From contig CM021316.1 of NCBI GenBank assembly GCA_010645155.1, positions 308,936-372,935 on the forward strand: DNA of 64,000 bases. Reading direction: 5' to 3'. The DNA is from Tigriopus japonicus. Taxonomy: Eukaryota > Arthropoda > Copepoda > Harpacticoida > Harpacticidae. Below the pieces are notes generated by a model that worked only from the letters and a program-made list of their open reading frames with translations, was not told the DNA's origin and did no database searches. This document shows positions 9,693-20,937 of the stretch, one piece after another; position 1 is the first letter of the stretch, and each line of letters begins with the position of its first letter. A program made the translations under genes and the position numbers.

Positions 9693-12388
9693 TCAGTCGA
9701 GCGTTTCTTTGGATTTCTTCTTCTTTTTCGGCTTAATCTTGCTCGAGATGGCTTCCAACAGCGAGTTCTGCATGGCTTCCATTTTCACCTCAACTTCCTT
9801 GTCAACCTCAGGTTCTTCCGCCACTTCACTCTTGGTCTCTTCTTCCTTGGCTTTCCGACTCTTCTTCCGCTTTTTCTTCGGGGGGCTCTGAGCATCGACA
9901 GCATCTGGAGCATCTGGAGCCTCCGGGACATTCGGCACATCCGGGGCCCCCGCCAAAATCGTCTCATCGTTGGCCTCTGATCCATTCGGTTCTTCCGGTA
10001 CTTTCTTTTCCTCCATCAACTTCCGTTTCCGTTTCTTGCTCAAGCTATCGATGCCGGAGTCGTATTCTAAATCACTCATGCTCTTCTTGATGGCCTTGAA
10101 TTTGGCACTCGGCACCTCTTCTACTTGGCTAACGATGGTCCCGTCGTTCATGATGTGTTCGGCCAAACTATCACTCTGTAAAGTGCCCATGATGAAGGGG
10201 ATCTTTTGGGAGAGGTCCACTTTTTGGACGGTGAATCGCACGATTTGGTTCAATTTGGCCGAGGTTCCACACCAATCGGGCGTTTCAGGGGGTCTGTAGC
10301 AGGGGACGTTGAAGCAGCCGTGCACGAGACAGGATACGTGGGTGGGACTCTTTTTGTTGACCACACCCTTGAGTTGAGCCCCCACCACGGGACGAAATAC
10401 CCAAAAGTCCGAGACAACGTCCACGTGAATATGAGCCTCTTCGTTCATGATGTCGCCCTTGGGACTTTTGAGGTAGATCTTGCCGTAGCCGGCCAAAATT
10501 CCGTCCAATCTGATAAAGAGAAAGATGTTTATGATCATTAGAGGTGAATTGTGGATAAGTTTCGGTTGTTGTCATTGGTCATATACTTCAAAAGGAAGGC
10601 GTTTCCCGAACTACAGCAATCATACTAGTTCAAAGCCTGGTTCGACGCAAACAATTAAAACTGTCATTTTTGCTTTTGAATTAACCTTAACCCCAATAGG
10701 TCTTCTTTATATCCAACAGCTTCCTGAAGACTATTCAAACATTATAACATTATAACATACTAATCTAGCTCATTGTATTTGAATTGAATTTTTACACCCA
10801 AAAAGTCTAGGCCCGATTTATGCTCAACAAACTCAATCTAGGTAAATAGGTGCCCAACATTCCTGCGCAATAAATCATCCTCGATAACCGATCCATTCAA
10901 GGCTAATCAGAGTTTTTCTCAATGGGTAGGTTTCTTCCTGCGTTCTCACTCGGTGGCCATCTCTTTCCCCCAACAGTGATCTCCCCCTGTAGGTTTGCAC
11001 CAGGTGATCTCCGCCAAGGTAAACTCCCCCAGCACTTATCTCCACCAAGGTTAACTCCACCAACAATCAACTCCGCCAACATTGAACTCCGCCACGGTAA
11101 ACTCCACCAGGGTTAACTCCCCCAACAATCATCTCCGCCAACAATGATTTCCCCCACGGTGAACTCCGCCACGGTAAACTCCACCACGGTAAACTCCGCC
11201 ACGGAAAACTCCGCCACGGTAAACTCCGCCACGGGAAACTCCGCCACGGGAAACTCCGCCACGGGAAACTCCACCACGGTAAATTCCACTATGGTAAGCT
11301 CCGCCATTGTGAACTCCGCCACGGTAATCTCTGCCAATCCCCTGATGATTTCCACCAAAAGAAATTGCGCCATTGTATCAGTCGCGACAAAATAAACTCC
11401 ACCCTTGTCAAATTTCATTTTGTTAGAAAAATCACTTCTCATGCTCACACTGAGACCATTAAAAACCAACTATATGTTTACCAAATCCATTCACGGCCTA
11501 CCCAGGGACTTTGAGTGAGTGTTCTTTGAGGCGGAGTTTCTTGGGGTGGAGTTTGCCATGGCGGAAATCACTTTTGGCGGAGTTTACCGTGGAGGAGTTT
11601 ACCATGGCGGAGTTTACCGTGGCGGAGTTTACCGTGGCGGAGTTTACCGTGGCGGAGTTTACCGTGGCGGAGTTTACCGTGGCGGAGTTTACCGTGGCGG
11701 AGTTTACCGTGGCGGAGTTTACCGTGGCGGAATTTACCGTGGCGGAGTTTACCGTAGCGGAGTTTTCCGTGGCGGAGTTTACCGTGGTGGAGTTTACCGT
11801 GGCGGAGTTCACCGTGGGGGAAATCATTGTTGGCGGAGATGATTGTTGGGGGAGTTAACCCTGGTGGAGTTTACCGTGGCGGAGTTCAATGTTGGCGGAG
11901 TTGATTGTTGGTGGAGTTAACCTTGGTGGAGATAAGTGCTGGGGGAGTTTACCTTGGCGGAGATCACCTGGTGCAAACCTACAGGGGGAGATCACTGTTG
12001 GGGGAGTTGTATGGGAACCTTCTCACTCACCTGGCATCGAAGATATTAATCTTTTGATTGAAGTAATTGACGAGGCCCAATTGGAGATTGTGCAAATAGC
12101 GCGGATGCAAAGCCACGTGCAACGTCTCACGGCATTTATAGATCCCGCTATCGGGCTCTTCTAAAGAAGACCAAAAATTAATAGAAACCCATCATCATCC
12201 GTTTTGTCCGTCTCATTTTAAAGTCATCCTTTCTTACTTTCGAGCTTCTGCAGGATTTTCAGAGGCAACATTTGGGCTTTTTTGGCGTTTACGGGACTCT
12301 CATGGGACAATGATGTCGCGGTATTGAAGCGGTTCGTGGTCCGATGTAGGGATACAGAGGCGGATGATCCGTGAGCCTCTTGGGACAT
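9693..12388 (-). CDS. POLR1F: DNA-directed RNA polymerase I subunit RPA43
   Basis: The minus-strand exons are 12238-12388, 12031-12160 and 9693-10509, all with GT-AG borders and matching phase. Together they give 1098 nt, or 365 residues (human protein 338). The family forms the stalk of RNA polymerase I, pairing with the RPA14-type subunit and contacting the TIF-IA/Rrn3 initiation factor; it acts in the nucleolus. The N-terminal Rpb7-N-like part reads ETLHVALHPRYLHNLQLGLV. It is followed by the OB-fold region with HIHVDVVSDFWVFRPVVG, LKGVVNKKS and CLVHGCFNV, the most conserved family segment. The C-terminal third is acidic and Lys-rich with several nuclear-localisation-like runs (PPKKKRKKSRK, KPKKKKKSK). 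The start is the first ATG of exon 1 (12388). The large intron (10510-12030) carries a foldback element ending about 20 bp from the exon-2 donor. Plus-strand frames over the last exon are shadows. Confidence 0.9.
10969..12009. mobile_element. Foldback element with 15-bp minisatellite arms
   Basis: The arms at about 10969-11300 and about 11690-12009 are nearly perfect inverted copies, starting CCCAACAGTGATCTCCCCCT. The inner part of each arm is a tandem array of a 15-bp unit (GTTTACCGTGGCGGA or complement), with about 8 units left and more than 14 right. The loop (about 11340-11560) is unique sequence. This structure matches FoldBack/Galileo-type elements, whose long inverted ends contain short tandem repeats. 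It lies wholly within an RPA43 intron. The unit being divisible by three keeps several frames open, giving repetitive five-residue translations that are not genes. Confidence 0.8.
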
Positions 12389-12659
12389 CGAAGCCAGCGG
12401 GAAACGGTTAAGCGTTAGGGAACATCATCTACAGTGCACTCGTTTCAAAACAACAACAAAAACACGTTGTGCGGGCCACAGGGTGACGAAGAACCTTTTT
12501 GGAGGGTCGGCCTGAAAGTGCCATGCGCGCTCACGCAACCCGTAATGTTGACGATAGCAGGTACGTGTGAAGAAATGCCTATCAAGTTATCACGGAAACA
12601 TCCAAACACAATGAGATATGTTTCAAACTCAGGAAACCAAGAGGAACAACTTTGATTTA
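12389..12659. other. Upstream region of RPA43
   Basis: This is the presumed promoter and 5' leader side of RPA43. I see no clear TATA box or other recognisable site, and no gene. Confidence 0.3.
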
Positions 12660-12667
12660 CTTTATTT

Positions 12668-13001
12668 TAGTGCTGGACCGAAAGGGCTCATAACCGAAAC
12701 CGAAAGTTTCGGCCGAAAGAGGGCTTAACCGAAACCGAAACCGAAAGCAGCTGACTACAAAATAGTATAAATCCAAAATACACCTTAAAAATCAAATTGC
12801 TCATGTGTTCGATGTTGGGTAAGTGCTAATTTTGAAAAATCAGGAAACTTAAATTTCAGAGGTTTTTGGACGAAAAATTTTTTGATTTTGTTTTCAAACT
12901 CCATCCTTTATAGTACCTGTCTGCTTTCCCAAACCGAAACCGAAATTTCAGCAAAAATTTCGGCCGTAATTTCGGCCGAAAGCGCTTTCGGTCTATCACT
13001 A
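12668..13001. mobile_element. hAT-type MITE with 8-bp target duplication, copy 1
   Basis: The ends TAGTGCTGGACCGAAAG and CTTTCGGTCTATCACTA are inverted repeats. CTTTATTT occurs directly on both sides (12660-12667 and 13002-13009), the 8-bp duplication expected for hAT elements. The interior is rich in ACCGAAACCGAAA and CGGCCGAAA motifs near both ends. It is non-coding. A second copy lies in the opposite orientation at 27229-27562. Confidence 0.85.
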
Positions 13002-13009
13002 CTTTATTT

Positions 13010-13602
13010 ATTGAAGTTTGAGCAAGATACTTAAAAACTTATTTAGTTGACTATTTCTTAGAAACCTAGCCAACACATATTTAGAGTTTAGCTTGCTATC
13101 TGTTGAACTGAAATTAATTAAAATTATGTTACGCAGCTGCAGAGTTTTTTGAAATTAAGTGGTCCAGTTTTGGCAATAAAATGTGAAAAAACGTTCCAGG
13201 TACAGTAAATGAAATCTCGAGTTCACAAGCGTATGGTGAAGTTTTCCAATCTCAATGAATGAAGAATGTTAATTGAAGTTTACAAAAATCGCCTCTAGAT
13301 GGAGCCAAAATAAGGGCAAAGTCCCCTGATTTCAGATCTATCCCCAAATTTGATTTGTTACCAAAATTCCAGCTTTCATCTTAAAATGGATTTCTCTTCA
13401 TATTTAGAGACTTCTGGATCTCAGCCACGATATAATTGGGTTCAAAAAGGAAAAAAGAGCAATCACAAATTGAACCTAAATATTCACTAGAAGCACCCAC
13501 AAACGTTTCTATCTCAAGCTGGCGGTGATTGTCATTTTTCTCTTGGATTGAAGCTCCACTTTGCTTCCTTTAGGAAGGCTTGCTCTGACTAGATACACTA
13601 AG
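13010..13602. other. Intergenic, nothing recognised
   Basis: A+T-rich DNA without protein-like open frames or clear repeats. Confidence 0.4.
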
Positions 13603-14330
13603 ATAGATATTGGCATTCGTAGGCTAACACATGGTGCCGATGATTCACGCTGGTGATTGGTCAAGAGCATTCAGTTGAACATTCAGCTAATTCTAACGGA
13701 GTTCAATAACAAACCAGAGTACTTCTTCTTTGTTGATTTTGTAATGATCTGACCTGGTGCTGGGGTTGCCAATTTTCTGAAGTGAAATCATATTCCCCAC
13801 TGTCTACCAGCCTTTATAAACAGGTTTTTTTTCTTTAAGAAGCGACAAAAGGCAAGGCATCCCTGACTTTCGTAACTTCTGAGCAGGGTTGCAAATCAAC
13901 CTCAAATTGGTGTTTGCTCATATACCAGAGCAAAGCACCCATTCTCTAAGAGGTAACCCTACCCTGCCACCTCCCGTAAAAAAACTTGCGCAAGCCGAGA
14001 TTTCACATCACTGAGATTTTGTTGTCAATCACCTGATCATGTGAATTAATCGGCCCCTGTTTAAACTCCACACTAGTTGAAATTCACTTTTTGCATATTG
14101 GGTTAATACCTTAGACACATTTCCAGCAGACTTGAGGATTTTCAATAACCAAACTGCCCTATCAGATGAGCGAAATAGTTTAGATGTGTTTCTTAGAAGA
14201 AAAGGTTCCTTTAATCATGAACTTCGGCTTCCCACATGATGAATGACGTCACAGACAGTCCGTGCCGGGTCGGGCAATCATAGATTTGAATGCCAATCTC
14301 TGCCTTCTAGTATTTCTAGCTCTGACGGCA
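13603..14330 (+). repeat. Dispersed 0.73-kb repeat, copy 1
   Basis: This stretch is collinear with 40082-40804, from AGATAGATATTGGC to CAATCTCTGCCTT, with scattered mismatches and small indels. It has no open frame. It contains a segment related to the MITE at 7919-8207, so it is either a composite element or a longer non-autonomous transposon. The outer ends show only a weak inverted match (GATATTGGCATTC against AGATTGGCATTC). Confidence 0.75.
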
Positions 14331-14733
14331 GAGTTGTTCATTTTGAGAACAAGAGAGGGCACCCAAGTAGGAGTTGTTAAGGGCAAGCTAAATCATGAAT
14401 GAGCCATTTAGGTGAAGCGAATGTTAGTTCTCTCTAAAATCCTAGATAACATGCAAATCTATAATTTTTGTAACTTTTGTGAGAAAGTGTTTGTCAGTTA
14501 TTAGTACTGCACTAAAAGAGGTTTACAATCGAAAATTGAGAAAATTTAGGGCAAAAACTGGGTCACATAAATTCAACTTGCTTGCATTTGTTCGGATTGA
14601 TTGATTGGAACCTATCGGATTCGGATTGTGAAAATCAAGTTCAGATTGAATTTAGAGGACAAGTCGTATCCGATGCACACCTCTGGTGGGATCTATTTGT
14701 TCTTAATGCGGTTCAATTTCAATGGGATTAGAT

Positions 14734-14959
14734 CAGGGGTGTGCAAACTTATTTAGCAATGGGCCAAATTGGCCGGACCATTGGCGCTCGCGGGCCACAC
14801 CATCCAAGACGGCAAGTAATTTCTAGTATAAAATTCTACAATATAGCTACCCTACATATGCATAAGCAATTTTATGTATTTTACTGATCCTCTCGCGGGC
14901 CACGCGAAATCAGCTCGCGGGCCACATGTGGCCCGGGGGCCAGGGTTTGCACACCCCTG
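14734..14959. mobile_element. hAT-like MITE, CAGGGGTGTGCAAACT family
   Basis: The ends CAGGGGTGTGCAAACT and GTTTGCACACCCCTG are inverted repeats, with GCGGGCCAC motifs inside each. The flanks GATTAGAT and GGTTAGAT match at 7 of 8 positions, consistent with an 8-bp hAT target duplication. It is non-coding. Confidence 0.8.
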
Positions 14960-14967
14960 GGTTAGAT

Positions 14968-15234
14968 AAACGTTGCTTCAAGTGAGCGTTTTAAATCATA
15001 CCGCTAGCGGCAAAACAGGGCCGTTGGCTGTGCTGAGTTGTCCAGTCGATTTTGACGAATCCAAAGTTTTTTCGATCTAAGTGTCCATTCAATGATAGTA
15101 GGTCCTTGAAAGCAATTTATATTTTACGTCTTGACATCTCTGCTTACACCTGGTTGACAATATGCTCAGTTTATTAGCTTGAAAAAGATAAATATAAAAT
15201 AATATCTTACCAAAAAGAAGCATTAAATACTACA
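14968..15234. other. Intergenic, nothing recognised
   Basis: No supported feature between the MITE and the mariner remnant. Confidence 0.4.
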
Positions 15235-15820
15235 TCATTGGGTTCATGTCCGGTCTGCTGGAGGGCTACATCTGGGGAGACCAAAAGTGGGGCACAGCCT
15301 CAAGCAGGCAGGACTGAACAGACTTGGCCTTGCGGGCAGGGGCAGATTCTTGTAGGAACGTGAATGGTCTGCCCCTTGCCACCCTAGACATCCACGGCAC
15401 CACCATATTCTTTAGCACTGCTCACAAGGCCAAGTCTGTTCAGTCCTGCCTGCTTGAGGCTGTGCCCCACTTTTGGTCTCCCCAGATTTAGCCCTCTAAC
15501 AACCCGGACATGAACCCATGTGACTTTTACCTTTTGAGAGGATCAAGGAGGAAGCCTGTGCAAGAAATCACAACAGCCGGGAGTCCCTGAAGAGGTCCAT
15601 CAAGGTCACAATGGCCAACCTCAACCCCGCAGAGGTTGCAATGGCTGTCAAGGCATTCAGGAGCCGTATCGAGGGAATAATTGATGCTAGCGGAGGACAT
15701 ATTAAATTAAAAAAATGTTTATTAGTGTAGTAAACACCCCCTGAGAAATTGGTGACGATTCCTTGACACGTTTAGGAGCTATAGCCTTCAAAAAGTCGTC
15801 CAGATTTACCTGACATACCC
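15235..15820 (+). pseudogene. Broken Tc1/mariner-type transposase with self-inverted segment
   Basis: 15420-15720 translates, with stops and a frame change, to the C-terminal part of a mariner-like transposase. Recognisable pieces are AHKAKSVQSCLLEAVPHFW, NNPDMNPCDFYLF (the third catalytic Asp region) and a tail ending GIIDASGGHIKL. The tail resembles the end of the element at 52642-53929, so the two belong to related lineages. The segment 15237-15330 is an inverted near-copy of 15428-15520, so the start of this remnant is folded back on itself. The right border near 15822 (TTACCTGACATACCCTG) looks like a terminal repeat. Confidence 0.65.
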
Positions 15821-15964
15821 TGTAAGTAATCGCATGAAAAACTCGCAATTATTTCTCACATAACATTATTTGGAACTACAACGGATCATCTCCGACCATT
15901 TTAAGGTTTATAACTTCTTCCAGTAAAAAGTGGCCAAGCTTCGCCCAAAGTCATGTCCAATCCT

Positions 15965-16394
15965 CAGACCTGTGTGAATTACTTCTAAAATGTAATAAAT
16001 TACAATTACATTGGTCTCAAAAGTAATTAAATACATTTACAATTACCTTTCTTCAAATGTAATCAATTACAATTACTTTCCAAAAGTAATTGAATTACAT
16101 TCAACCTTCAATTACATTTCAAGTACATAATTTTTTCTAACCAAGCTTTAAAGTGCAAAATGTGCAAAGAGCATCACGAACCTGTGAACTTTTTGTGAAT
16201 CAATTTACTCACTGAAAAATATTGGAAGGACGGGGGAAAATCTGCGAAATTTCCAATCTCAGAACTGCTTATGTAGGTGAAAATGTAATTGCAATTTGTA
16301 ATTGAAAAATGTCAATTACATGGACTCAAATGCTTTTACAATTACTTTGATCTCAAATGTAATTAATTTCAATTACAATTACATCACAGGCCTG
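15965..16394. mobile_element. hAT-type MITE rich in TAATTACA motifs
   Basis: The ends CAGACCTGTG and CACAGGCCTG are inverted repeats, flanked by CCAATCCT on both sides (15957-15964 and 16395-16402), an 8-bp duplication. Internally many TGTAATTACAATTAC-like motifs lie near both ends. Similar A+T motifs occur at 34230-34390 and 51910-52060, probably more decayed relatives. A short frame inside is not a gene. Confidence 0.8.
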
Positions 16395-16579
16395 CCAATC
16401 CTCCTGTTAAAGGTGTCCTTGTTTTTGGCAAAACGTTGGATGGCAAAAGTCGTTGCAAAAAACAGTAAAACGGATAAGAAAACGGTGAAAAGTTAAAGAT
16501 AGACGAAAAACCTCGCGAACCCAGAATGGGCCCCATGACTACATTTGTTACTGAGTTTGCCAATTTTGATGATGATGAT

Positions 16580-17227
16580 TAGCGACAAGAACTTTAGACG
16601 AATAAGCGTATTCGTCTTTTTTCGTCTTTATTCGTCTTTTTTCCCCTTATTCGTCGCGACAAATTTATTCGTCTAATTTGGATTTCATTCGTCTTTTTTC
16701 GTCTAATCCGGCAATTTTAGTCAATTTTTTTCGTCTGATTAGTGAAAAATGGAAAATTTTCTTGGATTTTAAGTTTTTTTCTCAAATTTTAAATTAAATA
16801 GACACTTTCAAAAAAGTTCAACGTCAAAACTTGGGCCAAAGTAATAGTTTGATTGTCAGTTGCGTTTTTGCTCGAACAAAATATGATCCACACTTAAATT
16901 TTAACTTGCAGGGTTTCCTGACAGACATGGAAAGAAAAGGCCACTGTTGGATTGAAAAAAGCTATCCGACTATGCGAACAATTTAGTGTCAGCAAATTTG
17001 CCATAAAATATTGCTCAACTGAAAACGTTGAAAAAAAGGGCGGTTTTGAACTTTTTTTGAACAGGTTTTTTTTTAAATTAATATATACCACTGACCATTT
17101 CTTGCTCATTTGGCACTTTTCATTTAATCGGGGAATTTTATTCGTCTTTTTTCGTCTAATCGGTCAATTTTATTCGTCTTTTTTCGTCTAATTTGACAGT
17201 TTTATTCGTCTAAACTTCCTGTCTCTA
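16580..17227. mobile_element. hAT-type MITE with ATTCGTC subterminal repeats
   Basis: The left end TAGCGACAAGAA and right end (complement TAGAGACAGGAA) are inverted. The flanks ATGATGAT at 16572-16579 and 17228-17235 match over 8 bp, although they lie in a simple GAT repeat, which weakens the evidence. Both subterminal regions carry repeats of ATTCGTCTTTTTTCGTCTAA, the arrangement expected of transposase-binding sites. No transposase is encoded. Confidence 0.75.
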
Positions 17228-17235
17228 ATGATGAT

Positions 17236-17924
17236 GATGATGATTTTATTCAGGGACTCGTTGAAGGGTAAAAATGCATGGTTTTTAGATATAAATAATG
17301 AAATTGAGATCCCTGGGTACCCCAATAAACCGAATGGTTTGTTTTCATTTTTTGCTTAGATTTGTCAAAATATTTGCCTTCGTAGGGTCTATTTGAAGCA
17401 TGCTTGGTTAAACTTGAGTACAAACCACTGTACTTTTGTTCTGGTGGCTAACAAATTGAAGTCTAAGTAGCAAACATGACATCGGGCGAATGTGCTTGAA
17501 AGTGCTTGCAAGCTTTCAAGGACAACTGAAAATTGATGCTTGGCCCAAACTCTTCTTCAAGCTGCAGCTTGTTCCCATCAGTACTCATGAACTTACGAGT
17601 ATATTTTTTTGCTTTTCCGCTTACCTGCCTGACCGTCTTTCCTTATTTTCCAACCAATTCGGTTTGAGAATTTCAACCGACATGGAACACAATTTGCCAG
17701 ATTGTAGGGTCAAGCACTTAAGCGGGGAAGCAGATTAGTTATGAACATAACTTTAAAGTCCTTTGAGCGGAACCAACAAAGTAGAAAATTTGTGAGACTT
17801 TGAAACATTGTGACGCAATAAAAAGTTATAATGTGTCCAACGCATACTGAGAAGAGCGAAAGCAAGTTAAACTGTCTTATCAGGGTGTAACTTCTGTGGT
17901 TGTATTAGTATTGCAACCTAGGGG
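17236..17924. other. Intergenic, nothing recognised
   Basis: I see no convincing exon or repeat. One 82-codon open frame at 17490-17738 has no recognisable domain and no splice-site support. Confidence 0.4.
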
Positions 17925-18413
17925 TGAGGCATGGCGTAGAGCGTTCTGCGTCGGAATGTCGTGCGGATAGCTGGGGTTCGATCCCGGCTAACTGCCACCC
18001 TCCAAACCGTCTTTCTTTGAACCGTCTTTCACATGCAAAACACAACTTTCCAAACTCAACTCTTCGGAGTAAAAATTTAGCATTGAACTGTCTTTCAATG
18101 CCAAAAACTAGGCAAAGCCCGGTTCGATCCCTGGCTTGCCGAGTCCTAGTGGCCTGTAGTATTAAGGTACATGCAATAGTCACGGCCTTTGACGGCTTAA
18201 ATGGGCGAACCTGGGGTCATTCCCGAGGGTGAGGTAAAAATTAATGACTGCTTGTTTGCTTGTCCAAGTAGAGCGGCAATATCCCCATATGGCGGACAGC
18301 CTCTATCAGATCGCAGCTGCGAAGTTGCGTTCTGACTCTACAACAAACAAACAAACAAACAAACAAACAAACAAACAAACAAACAAACAAACAAACAAAC
18401 AAACAAACAAACA
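17925..18413 (+). mobile_element. tRNA-derived SINE, family 1
   Basis: The head contains an A-box-like TGGCGTAGAGCG (about 17932) and a B-box GGTTCGATCCC (about 17976). A second B-box GGTTCGATCCC lies near 18121, suggesting a composite head. The body with GGGGTCATTCCCGAGGGTGAGG recurs in reverse at 38640-38868. The tail is a long (CAAA)n run. It has the features of an RNA polymerase III retroposon rather than a functional tRNA gene. Confidence 0.7.
18341..18413 (+). repeat. (CAAA)n tail of the SINE
   Basis: About 17 uninterrupted CAAA units form the 3' tail of the SINE. In other copies the tail is a short CAAAA-like run, so this one has probably expanded. Confidence 0.9.
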
Positions 18414-18433
18414 GTATTGCGACCTACGAATCA

Positions 18434-18500
18434 GAGGCTAGTTTTTTAAGCGCAAAGATCGATCTCAAGATCGAACTTTGCGTCTTAAAAAACTAGCCTC
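18434..18500. repeat. 67-bp near-perfect palindrome
   Basis: GAGGCTAGTTTTTTAAG at the left is perfectly inverted at the right end. The inner AAAGATCGATCTCAAGATCG is also nearly self-complementary, with mismatches only near the arm middle. It could form a long hairpin. It lies just after the SINE tail and has no coding content. Confidence 0.8.
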
Positions 18501-18555
18501 AGTTATCCTCGGATTTTAACCGATACAAGGGATCGGTTTCCCCGTAAGCCATGAG

Positions 18556-19392
18556 TAGGGCTGAATATTTTAGGTTAACTCTTTGGACAAATTATGACAT
18601 AATTAGGTTGCCCAAAATTACGTTTTAAGTTTTTTTTTAGGTTGAATAGATTCCACCTTTTTCAGAGCCTTTTCAGACCAAATTTAGCCTTTTATTCATT
18701 ACTTTACACCAATTTACTCCTTTCAAGAGTAAAAGCTCTTGAGCAGAGACAGAGGCAGTGAAAAGTTTATTTGGCAGTGGGGGGAAGTGGCAGAAAATGG
18801 CAATATAAAAAAGTTTGTGGCAGTGAAATCTGTAAAGTGGCAGAATATGGCAGAAAGTGGTAGAGAAGGCAAAAAAATTCGACCAAAAAACGAGATCGAA
18901 AATTGTCGACCTAAAAAACGAACTCGGACACTTTCGACTTGAAAAACGATATCAAAATTTTTCGACTTTAAAAGAAAAAAAAAGATTGAAAATTTGCGCC
19001 CTAAACCGAAACGAAATGATTGCAAACGAGAAAATTTTCGCTCAAAGGTGGCAGAATGTTGCGGTATATGACTTTAAAAATGGCATTGAGCGCCTGTAAT
19101 TGGCGGTATTTCAAACGACTTTTAGCAATGTCAGCCTAAACCAACTGGTAGAGAACGCTGATTCGGCATGTTGATGGGATGAAAAACATTGTGGCTCCCA
19201 CTCCTCTACTTTGTGCCTTTGCTCCTGTGTTTTGTTTTTCAAAGACAATGGGGTATAGAATGACTTTAGGATAAGAAAAAACTTAAAATTCAAAAGTAGC
19301 TTGAAAACTTAGTTTTAGGTAAAAATTGCCCAAAATAGGCGTTTTAGGTTAAAACCTGGGTTATTAGGTAAAACCTAAAATATTCAGCCCTA
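18556..19392. mobile_element. hAT-type non-autonomous element, 837 bp
   Basis: The termini TAGGGCTGAATATTTTAGGTT and its perfect complement at 19372-19392 are inverted repeats. GCCATGAG flanks it exactly on both sides (18548-18555 and 19393-19400). The inside has GTGGCAGAA-type degenerate repeats (18773-18870) and no transposase. Confidence 0.9.
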
Positions 19393-19400
19393 GCCATGAG

Positions 19401-20014
19401 TAAATTTACAAAATGTCATCTCTTATAAAATATTTGTTCAAGTAATGTATTCGAGTTTGCCGCCCTTGCGCAACCTTGGATATATAGCTGATTGATTAGG
19501 GATGGATTGTAGAAACTGACCCAATTCTCGTTTAAAACTTATCAAGGGTTCATCTAATAAGGAGAATCGTCGGAGATGCTCTGGCAAAATATTTTTGAGG
19601 TGTCACAAATTTCTGTTCAAGACCTAACCGAGCAAGGTTGTGCTCCAGGGCAAGCTTTTTTAGCCTTGAAGTCATTCCTGATTGGACTGCTAACAACAAA
19701 GCTTGAAAATAACTTCCAGAAGTGAGCCCTAATGCCTACAAATAATAATGTCTACAAGGTCTCATTTGCAGACATAATTTATCTTCACCCATGCACTCTA
19801 GCAAATTCGGATACTTTTTGGCTTTTATTGCCAGAAGGTCATTCTTCAAAACCTAAGCTGGATCGTATCACAATATGTTCCTTTCCAACACTCGGAAATA
19901 CTGTTTCTTGAGAAATCTGTCGTCCCATCTAGTTTGCACAGCACAGCAAAGCGTACTTGCAAATCAACACCAGTCTCTATTTTAAATAATACGTTAACAT
20001 CATATAATAGTTAG
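19401..20014. other. Intergenic, nothing recognised
   Basis: 3' flank of the FAM169-like gene. No supported exon, repeat or clear AATAAA signal was seen. Confidence 0.4.
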
Positions 20015-20937
20015 TCATTTAAAAATTATCTCTAAATTCAAGTTTCTAGATTTGGCCAATTTGACGGCTGACCACCACAAGTTTTTCCGCTCTCCAGCAC
20101 CCCCAAAATTGTCGATCAGCCACAGCCTCTCTCTAGATGGAGGTGATTTCCTCAAGGCCTTCAAACAAGTAATGAGCATGTCATTGGATATGGGTGTTGA
20201 CAGTCCCAAATGATTGTCGGCCAACAAGCCTTTTAACATGGTGGAAGCATGACCACGACCTCGGACACGGGGGTCAATAAATATTGTATCCAGGACAGTT
20301 AATTGGTAGGTGTCCATGGGTGTGCCCAAGGATGTTCCATTTGTTCTCAGAGAGCAGAAACCTCTGGCTTGACCACTGATCCACAACAAATAGATCTGAT
20401 CCACGTTCAGATTGGGGAAACCGAACTGACATTCGAAATCCTCATTTTTGGGTGGAGCATTGTACTGATAGACGATTCTACTTAAAATACGATGACGCCA
20501 TAAATCATCCAAATCTACAAGTAGAGATTCATGTTGGAGATTGCCTTTCCCCTGTTCCAATGCAAAGTTCATGCTCATGTACCTGGGAATCATTCTTTTA
20601 AGATGGAGTCTCAAAAGACTCTTAGCTTTAATATGTTCAAATGAGTTTGAAACCTTTGACAGTCTCACTCACTTTTGGCTTGTTGCCATCCTTGGGTGTC
20701 CATGTCGGGATTGGCTAGAATATCGTCCATCCAAATCCATTGAGGTGGATCCACTTCGTACGAGATTGCCACACATTTCTTGCAGTCCCGACAAACCAAT
20801 CCCGGATACCATTGACCTCCAAAGCCTTGAATGATGTGACTCACTTGGAAATAGAGGCCCAAATCTTGAAGATCTTGACAGGCGGAGCATTCCATGTCGG
20901 ATCTTGTGTGTGCTTCGTCAACGAAATGTGACTTCAT
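20015..20937 (-). CDS. FAM169-like GNAT-fold protein
   Basis: The minus-strand exons 20673-20937 and 20015-20625 are joined across a 47-bp GT-AG intron and give 291 residues from the first available ATG. The block reading RGFCSLRTNGTS, then YQLTVLDTIFID, then RVRGRGHASTML corresponds closely to the conserved core of vertebrate FAM169A/B. The R-x-x-G-x-G/A signature of GNAT acetyltransferases lies at about residues 208-216. Upstream, PPQWIWMDDIL matches the family's WW-VDD segment. CSAC and CRDCKKC (about residues 17-20 and 49-55) could bind zinc. Substrate and activity are unknown for this family. The N-terminus is uncertain: an acceptor at 20957 keeps the frame open, and an open exon-like segment lies at 21040-21164, but its best donor is out of phase, so I did not join it. 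Confidence 0.75.

Noticed and set aside
9709..10541. Plus-strand open frames over the last RPA43 exon
   Set aside because: They are shadows of the well-supported minus-strand coding sequence.
11113..11858. Open frames with repeating VAEFT, RGGVY or NSATV units, resembling pentapeptide-repeat proteins
   Set aside because: They come from a 15-bp tandem DNA repeat read in several frames and both strands inside an intronic foldback element; no start context, splice signal or unique protein sequence supports them.
10969..12009. Regular short repeats that might suggest a CRISPR array
   Set aside because: The units are contiguous without spacers and arranged as an inverted pair in a eukaryotic intron.
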